64,000 nt of DNA. It comes from Planctomycetota bacterium (GTDB lineage: Bacteria > Planctomycetota > Brocadiia > Brocadiales > Bathyanammoxibiaceae). Where the stretch lies: the NCBI GenBank assembly GCA_016209685.1, contig JACQVQ010000009.1:186001-250000 (forward strand). The letters run 5' to 3'. The notes under the pieces are model-generated. The model was not told the DNA's origin and did no database searches. It worked only from the letters and a program-made list of their open reading frames with translations. Below are positions 59,100-64,000 of the stretch, one piece after another. Each line of letters begins with the position of its first letter. The first letter of the stretch is position 1. The translations under genes were made by a program, and so were the position numbers.

Positions 59100-60224
59100 A
59101 TGAAAGTACCCCTCCTAGACCTGCAAGCCCAGTATTCCACTATAAAAAATGAGGTCCAGCGGGCTATAGATGCGGTGCTTGCCTCACAAAACTTTATCCT
59201 CGGTGGACAGGTGGAAGAACTTGAGGCCAGAATAGCCCATTTTTGCGGGGTGAAGGTGGCCATCGGGGTAGCCTCAGGTACAGACGCCCTGCTACTCTCC
59301 CTGATGGCCCTGGATATTGGCAAGGGAGACGAGGTCATCACCACACCTTACACCTTCTTTGCCACAGTAGGGTCTATCGTCAGGCTGGGCGCTACCCCCG
59401 TCTTTGTGGACATAGACCCTAAAACCTTCAACATAGACCCTGCAAAGATAGAGGAGAAAATAACCCCCAGGACCAGGGCCATTATACCAGTACACCTCTT
59501 CGGCCAGGTGGCAGATATGGACGCCATCCTGGGGCTTGCCAGGAGATACAACATCGCCATCGTAGAAGATGCGGCCCAGGCCCTCGGTGCCGCCTACAAA
59601 GGCCGAGCCGCTGGCTCCATTGGGGATTTAGGCGTCCTTTCCTTTTACCCCTCCAAAAACCTTGGGGCCTATGGGGATGCCGGAATGGTGCTCACCAATA
59701 ACGAGGAACTCGCAGAGAAGGTATCTATTTTGAGAGTCCATGGGAGTAAGACCAGATACTACCATACTATGGTGGGCATCAATAGCCGACTGGACACCCT
59801 CCAGGCGGCTATCCTACTCGTCAAACTGAAATACATAGACCAGTGGAGACAGAGGCGGCGGGAAATCGCCCACCTCTACGACAAGGACCTACAAGACACC
59901 CCTGTAACCTGTCCCTATGTCTGTAAGCAAAATGACTCTGTTTACACCTACTATGTCATTCGTACAAAGGGTAGAGACGCCCTAAAGGACTACCTGACAG
60001 AGGCCGGAATAGGTACTGCCATATACTACCCCTTACCCATGCACATGCAGGAGTGCCTTAGATACCTGAATTACAGGGAGGGCAGTATGCCCGAGGCTGA
60101 AGGGGCATCAAAGGAAGCCCTGGCCATACCCCTCTACCCGGAAATTACCGAGGAGCAGAGGGGGTACGTGGTGGAAAACATCAAGAGGTTCTTTCGTTCA
60201 AATCCGGAATTGAGGGGGAGATAG
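59100..60224 (+). CDS. DegT/DnrJ/EryC1/StrS family aminotransferase
   Basis: 374 residues of the PLP-dependent sugar aminotransferase family: VPLLDLQAQYSTIKNEVQ, GVASGTDALLLSLMAL, IPVHLFGQVADMDAI, VEDAAQALGA and SFYPSKNLGAYGDAGM with the PLP-binding Lys. HGSKTRYYHTMVGINSRLDTLQAAIL follows. Members make amino sugars for surface polysaccharides from nucleotide keto-sugars. The substrate is not identifiable, and no sugar-pathway partner lies next to it. Confidence 0.93.
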   Translation: MKVPLLDLQAQYSTIKNEVQRAIDAVLASQNFILGGQVEELEARIAHFCGVKVAIGVASGTDALLLSLMALDIGKGDEVITTPYTFFATVGSIVRLGATPVFVDIDPKTFNIDPAKIEEKITPRTRAIIPVHLFGQVADMDAILGLARRYNIAIVEDAAQALGAAYKGRAAGSIGDLGVLSFYPSKNLGAYGDAGMVLTNNEELAEKVSILRVHGSKTRYYHTMVGINSRLDTLQAAILLVKLKYIDQWRQRRREIAHLYDKDLQDTPVTCPYVCKQNDSVYTYYVIRTKGRDALKDYLTEAGIGTAIYYPLPMHMQECLRYLNYREGSMPEAEGASKEALAIPLYPEITEEQRGYVVENIKRFFRSNPELRGR

Positions 60225-60298
60225 GGCTACATCTGAGGGATAAACAATCTCTCCCCTAATCCCCTATCCCTATTCTCTAACCGCTGTCCCGAAAAAGA

Positions 60299-60328
60299 TT
60301 GACACCATAAAGAACGCTGTGATACAAT
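60299..60328 (+). promoter_or_regulatory. Promoter of the glycine-zipper lipoprotein and following gene
   Basis: A perfect TTGACA (60299-60304), an 18-base spacer and TACAAT (60323-60328). Confidence 0.65.
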
Positions 60329-60425
60329 TTTACGCATAGCCTTCTCTCTTAAACTGCTGGAGAGGGTGGCGGGTCACTGGCTGTTAACTCAGCTGGATTG
60401 GCCGCTCCCGACAGAGGATAAATCA

Positions 60426-60902
60426 TTGAGACTATGGGCCTTGTGCTTATTGGCCCTGTTCCTGGGGTCTGGATGTGTATCTAACCAAAGTACCGCCGTG
60501 GGCATGGCTGGAGGTACCGCCGCAGGGGCAGGTATTGGGATGGCCCTTGGCAATCCTATACTGGGCGCCATCGTAGGCCTAGGGCTTGGCACCGCTGGTG
60601 GTGCCCTAGTTCAAGACCACCAGGATAAAGAACGGGCCAAGAAAGAAAAAAAGGAACTAGAGCAACAGCTAGAAGCGGCCAACCCACCGACACCAATGCC
60701 CCAAAAAAGCTTCATAGAAGGGCACTATGAACATGTAAAAAAGAAACGATGGGTGGATACCTCCCAAAGGGAACGCGTCTGGGCGGAAGAACGCCAGGAA
60801 GAAGGCAAGACGATTGAGGGTCATTACGAAGAACGCCTGACCCCCTCTGGTTACTGGGAAGAATCTGAGGAAAAGGTCTGGGTCCCAGACCATTACGAGT
60901 AA
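60426..60902 (+). CDS. Glycine-zipper lipoprotein
   Basis: 158 residues from TTG 60426, chosen because it gives a clean lipoprotein signal (RLWALCLLALFLGSGC, lipobox LGSGC); a GTG 60 bases earlier is possible. A glycine-zipper segment (GMAGGTAAGAGIGMALGNPILGAIVGLGLGTAGGA) is followed by a charged coiled coil. Two short similar units come last (EGHYEHVKKKRWVDTS and EGHYEERLTPSGYWEE). Glycine-zipper lipoproteins sit in the outer membrane and are often stress-linked. It is followed 12 bases later by the giant repeat protein. Confidence 0.8.
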   Translation: MRLWALCLLALFLGSGCVSNQSTAVGMAGGTAAGAGIGMALGNPILGAIVGLGLGTAGGALVQDHQDKERAKKEKKELEQQLEAANPPTPMPQKSFIEGHYEHVKKKRWVDTSQRERVWAEERQEEGKTIEGHYEERLTPSGYWEESEEKVWVPDHYE

Positions 60903-60914
60903 TTAACTCCTCTT

Positions 60915-63900
60915 ATGTCTTATAATAGCGAAAGATTATTTTTACAGATAGCCAAGGTCAGACGCGGGTTTAACCACTCCGCCCTGATAAGGACGCTGAT
61001 AAATATCTCTGTGGTGGGCCTCGCCCTGGCTATCGCCGCAACCCTGACCAGAAAGATAGTTGGAGGTCACGGCCTCCTTTATCTCTTCTTCATCCTCCCC
61101 CTTATTATCTACGCATCTATAGCAACCGTAAGGCTACACAACAGGTGGATAAGCCTTTCTCAGACTACTACCTTCTTAGACCGTCGTTTAAACCTTAAGG
61201 CCCGCCTCATCACAGCCATTGAGTGCGTAAGGGAACCTAACCCCTCAAAGTTTTCCTCCGCACTGGTAGCAGACGTCCTTAATAAACTGGACGACAAAAG
61301 CCTGCAGAGGATACTCCCAGGTAGGGTGCCTAAATCGCTGGCGGCGGCAATACCTCTGGCCATAATCCTGCCACTGCTACTCTTCTTGATGCCTAACCTC
61401 CACCAGAAAGAACCCTTTTGGGCCTTTAAGGAATCTCCCCCTCAACTGATGTTCTCTACCCCAGGGTTTAGCCAGGACACGTCGGCAAAGGAACAATCCG
61501 CCCCAGGCGGAGAGACGGCTCCCACCCCAAGCCCGCAAGAGCCTGCGGCCTCTGAAAATAAACAGCCTGAAAATAAACAAGACGAACAGAAGAAAGAGGA
61601 GGTCGGTCAGCCCAAGCCTGACACAGGCGGTGGGGCCACCCAAGACAAAGAGCCACAGCAAAAGACTGCTAAAGAAAACGAATCTACCCCTGAGCCTCTC
61701 AGGCGTGTAGCAGAGAAGGAACAGGAGCGACAGCAGAAGCAACAAAAGCAAGAACAAACCCAGAAGAAGATAGACAAAGAGATGACCTCCATCCAGTCCC
61801 TCCTGTCCAAGCTTATGAAGCCACCAATGCCACCTATGCCAATGCCTCCGATGTTGCAACCTCCGCAGTCGGGCGGCGGTGGTGGTGGTGGACAAAGCGG
61901 AGGGGGAGGCGGGGGTGGTAGTGCCAACAACTCAGGGAAAGGCGATAGCAGCGAAAGTGCTTCTTCCTCGGGGAGCGGAAAAGATTCCTCTAAGTCTGCC
62001 TCAGGCGGAGCGGAAAGTTCTACTCCCAGCGCGGCATCAAACCAGGGAGGCGCCTCTAAGAAATCGGGAAGTACAGGTGGTGGGGCGTCCCCCTCTCAAG
62101 GCGATACCTCCCCACAACCGTCTGGACAAGGGGGAGGCAGTTCTTCCCCACAAACGGCCTCAAGTACCGGAGGTGCAAGCGGTGGGCAATCCTCTCAGAG
62201 CGCAACGGCATCCGGGGGGCAGTCTGGTTCACCTCAGGCAAGCAACAAACAGCCCCCACAAACCGGTTCAGGTGGAGGAGACCAAAAAGGCCAGACGTCC
62301 CCACAGCCCTCCGGGCAAGGGGGCGGCAGTCCCGCCCCACAAGCGGCCTCCGGCACGGGAGGTGCAAGTGGCGGTCAACCCTCTTCTGGCGGAGCGGGAA
62401 CCGGGGGACAGACCAGTCCACCTCAGACAGACGCCAAACAGCCTGCACAGGCTGGTTCTGGAGGGGCAGACCAAAAGGGGCAGACGGGCCAAGGCACTTC
62501 TACCGGAGGTGCACAAAGCGGAGGACAGGATTCACAGGGGACAGGCCAGAGTGGCCTTGCCAAACAAGACCAGCCTACTTCAGGTGAACAGTCAGGTGCT
62601 GGAAGTACACAATCTCAACCGGGTGGTTCATCACAGACCGCCCAGGGACATCCGCCTCAGGCGGACCAGCAAGGGGCCTCTTCGGGAGGTGCCAGCGGCA
62701 GTCAGGGTGCACAGGCAGGTACCCAGGGTGGAGGACAGGGTTCACAAGGGGCGGGACAGAGCGGCCTTGCCAAACAGGACCAGTCTACACCAGGCGGACA
62801 ATCTGGTGCTGGGGCTTCTCAATCCCAGACCACTGGCCCTTCAAAAGCTGGGCAAGGGCAGGGTTCTAAGAAAGAAACCACCTCAGGAGGTGCTGGCAGT
62901 AGTACTCAGGGGGGGGCACAGACAGGTCCTGGGCAACAAGACAAACTCGCACAAGACCCTGCTGGTACAGGGGGCGAGAAGGGTGCCCCCCAGTCCGGGG
63001 GGACAGAAAAGGAAGGGGTAGCCAAAGGGAGTGGTGGCCAGAGAGAGCCATCCCAGAAGGAAAAGTTAGCCCAGGCGGATACCAACAAAGGACAAGGAGA
63101 AGAACAAGACACATCTCAGGGTGAAGGAGGTCAACCTGCCTCAGGTGAACAGTCAGGCGCTGGAGGCACACAATCTCAACCGGCTGGTTCATCACAGACC
63201 GCTCAGGGGCATCCGCCTCAGGCGGACCAGCAAGGAGCCTCTTCAGGAGGAGCCAGCGGCAGTCAGGGTGCACAGGCAGGTACCCAGGGCGGAGGACAGG
63301 GTTCTCAGGGGACGGGGCAGAGTGACCTTGCTAAACAAGACCAGTCCGCCTCAGGCGGACAGTCAGGTGCTGGTGCTTCGCAATCTCAGACATCTGGCTC
63401 ATCACAGACTGCCCAGGGGGGACAGGGCGCCCAGCAAGGTACTTCTTCAGGAAGTGCTAGCGGCAGTCAGGGTGCACAGGTAGGTACCGAGGGTGGAAGT
63501 CAAGGCTCACAAGGGGCAGGGCAGGGTGGTCTTGCCAAACAGGATCAATCTACCTCAGGCGGACAAGGAGAGGGTGGGGAAGCTGGCAAACAACCCGACA
63601 AGGCTGGAGGTCAGGGTGGTAAATCCCAGGAGGCATTGAAGCAATCTGCCTCAAGCGGGCAAGGTCAACAACCAGGGGTCCCTACCCCTGGCGCAAAAGG
63701 AGGCGGAGGAGGGGCTCAACCAAATGCAACCCCTGCTGGAGGCAGCCTTGCAGAGAAAGGGGCTGGCCAGGACTCCTCTCAGGGAGGGGGAGGTCAGCCT
63801 AAGGCAAAGGCAGGAAAACAGCAGGGTTCAACTGGACAAGAAGGCAGTTCTGGGGCAGGGAAATCGGGTGAAAAGGGGATGGCCGGTGGGGCATCCGCCG

Positions 63901-64000
63901 TCGGAGGTGGTAGTACAGCCGGACAGCAGAAAAGTGGTCCTACTACCGCTGAGGGGGGCGAAGAGGGGGGACAGATGGGAACCTCCGGTGAACAGGTTGC
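60915..64000 (+). CDS. Very long membrane protein with Gly/Gln/Ser/Ala-rich repeats (DUF4175-like), partial
   Basis: ATG 60915 opens a frame that stays open to the window end, at least 1028 residues. Two close hydrophobic segments (about 28-46 and 54-72) and a third (about 142-160) suggest a membrane-anchored N-terminus. A Glu/Gln/Lys-rich coil (to about 310) with DKEMTSIQSLLSKLM follows. From about residue 315 the protein is almost only Gly, Gln, Ser, Ala, Thr and Pro. This part has long repeats around SGLAKQDQ, AGTQGGGQGSQG and QSGAGSTQSQP. The layout recalls DUF4175-type proteins; no catalytic domain is seen. Several CCGCCTCAGGCGG palindromes are read in frame within the repeats. Confidence 0.65.
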   Translation, partial: MSYNSERLFLQIAKVRRGFNHSALIRTLINISVVGLALAIAATLTRKIVGGHGLLYLFFILPLIIYASIATVRLHNRWISLSQTTTFLDRRLNLKARLITAIECVREPNPSKFSSALVADVLNKLDDKSLQRILPGRVPKSLAAAIPLAIILPLLLFLMPNLHQKEPFWAFKESPPQLMFSTPGFSQDTSAKEQSAPGGETAPTPSPQEPAASENKQPENKQDEQKKEEVGQPKPDTGGGATQDKEPQQKTAKENESTPEPLRRVAEKEQERQQKQQKQEQTQKKIDKEMTSIQSLLSKLMKPPMPPMPMPPMLQPPQSGGGGGGGQSGGGGGGGSANNSGKGDSSESASSSGSGKDSSKSASGGAESSTPSAASNQGGASKKSGSTGGGASPSQGDTSPQPSGQGGGSSSPQTASSTGGASGGQSSQSATASGGQSGSPQASNKQPPQTGSGGGDQKGQTSPQPSGQGGGSPAPQAASGTGGASGGQPSSGGAGTGGQTSPPQTDAKQPAQAGSGGADQKGQTGQGTSTGGAQSGGQDSQGTGQSGLAKQDQPTSGEQSGAGSTQSQPGGSSQTAQGHPPQADQQGASSGGASGSQGAQAGTQGGGQGSQGAGQSGLAKQDQSTPGGQSGAGASQSQTTGPSKAGQGQGSKKETTSGGAGSSTQGGAQTGPGQQDKLAQDPAGTGGEKGAPQSGGTEKEGVAKGSGGQREPSQKEKLAQADTNKGQGEEQDTSQGEGGQPASGEQSGAGGTQSQPAGSSQTAQGHPPQADQQGASSGGASGSQGAQAGTQGGGQGSQGTGQSDLAKQDQSASGGQSGAGASQSQTSGSSQTAQGGQGAQQGTSSGSASGSQGAQVGTEGGSQGSQGAGQGGLAKQDQSTSGGQGEGGEAGKQPDKAGGQGGKSQEALKQSASSGQGQQPGVPTPGAKGGGGGAQPNATPAGGSLAEKGAGQDSSQGGGGQPKAKAGKQQGSTGQEGSSGAGKSGEKGMAGGASAVGGGSTAGQQKSGPTTAEGGEEGGQMGTSGEQV

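Noticed and set aside
61377-61895. 172-codon Leu-rich open frame on the minus strand
   Set aside because: It is the antisense of the coil region of the giant protein (Gln/Lys/Glu codons read backwards as Leu and Phe).
61879-63021. 380-codon Arg/Pro-rich open frame on the plus strand
   Set aside because: It is another frame of the giant Gly/Gln/Ser-rich gene; that repeat DNA lacks stops in several frames. The frame starting at 60915 has a sensible membrane N-terminus.
1-64000. tRNA or rRNA genes, transposases, integrases, prophage genes or a replication origin
   Set aside because: I looked for them while reading both strands and saw no supporting sequence; short tRNA genes could still be missed without a dedicated search.

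Overview
The window reads as a chromosomal piece of a Gram-negative (diderm) bacterium of roughly even base composition. Evidence for an outer membrane is a TonB-dependent receptor, TonB/ExbB partners and a porin; a cupredoxin-like protein and a cytochrome c'-like protein suggest respiratory metal biochemistry. The mix (LipS1/LipS2-like lipoate assembly, MEMO-AMMECR1, DsrEFH-like trio, long-form HisG, RibBA, HepT/MntA pairs) would suit a deep-branching environmental lineage such as Planctomycetota (Brocadiales-like) or Nitrospirota. That placement is inference and cannot be settled from this sequence alone. Most genes are ordinary housekeeping genes packed tightly on both strands; no tRNA, rRNA, transposase or CRISPR was seen.

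Layout. 1-7.5 kb (minus strand): a partial MEMO/AMMECR1 fusion, a YqaA/DedA-type membrane protein, DUF523, a hairpin-rich gap, an S41 peptidase, a cupredoxin-like protein, a YVTN propeller and a porin carrying a Cys/His metal-type site. 7.5-16.1 kb (minus): a cobalamin-riboswitch operon of TonB-dependent receptor, ExbB-like channel, DUF2149, an envelope-type CobN-like chelatase and TonB, apparently continuing into the porin. Its leader has a good promoter, a first cobalamin riboswitch, a terminator and a second cobalamin riboswitch. 16.2-35 kb: a small membrane protein, a cytochrome c'-like protein, argG, an AT-rich orphan, gatCA, a HExxH protein, rpmB, panC-panD-lgt, hflX, yebC, a TPR lipoprotein, a YHS protein, hisG-rbfA-DUF503-infB-nusA, and an rmlC-like gene followed by a stump of an rmlA-like gene. 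35-45.8 kb: an AgcS symporter, a HepT/MntA pair, apt, a sigma factor, rpsA-plsC-cmk, then deoC, phosphopentomutase and alanine dehydrogenase. 45.8-53.9 kb (plus): an lplA-like gene and a LipS1-like radical SAM gene, a second MntA/HepT pair, a DsrE/DsrF/DsrH-like trio, two M16 peptidases, a LipS2-like radical SAM gene and a NUDIX hydrolase. 54-64 kb: a polyprenyl synthase, a CDP-alcohol phosphatidyltransferase, ribBA, a ferritin-like protein with a 38-residue desulforedoxin-like protein, dinB, a DegT-type aminotransferase, a glycine-zipper lipoprotein and a very long Gly/Gln/Ser-rich membrane protein that runs off the end.

Two groups of genes stand out as systems. One is the cobalamin-controlled envelope operon, in which the CobN-like subunit has a signal peptide and a C-terminal membrane anchor, so tetrapyrrole or metal chemistry is predicted outside the cytoplasm, coupled to TonB-dependent import. 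The other is the dispersed lipoate/sulfur region (LplA-like, LipS1-like, DsrEFH-like, LipS2-like).

The most unusual property of the DNA is a dense population of short palindromic or tandem repeat families. They lie not only between genes but inside them, in frame: in the YqaA-like protein, the S41 peptidase, the DsrH-like protein, PanC, DinB, the MEMO/AMMECR1 linker and the giant C-terminal protein. One sits in an arm of a riboswitch, and several supply start codons, stop codons or signal-peptide regions.
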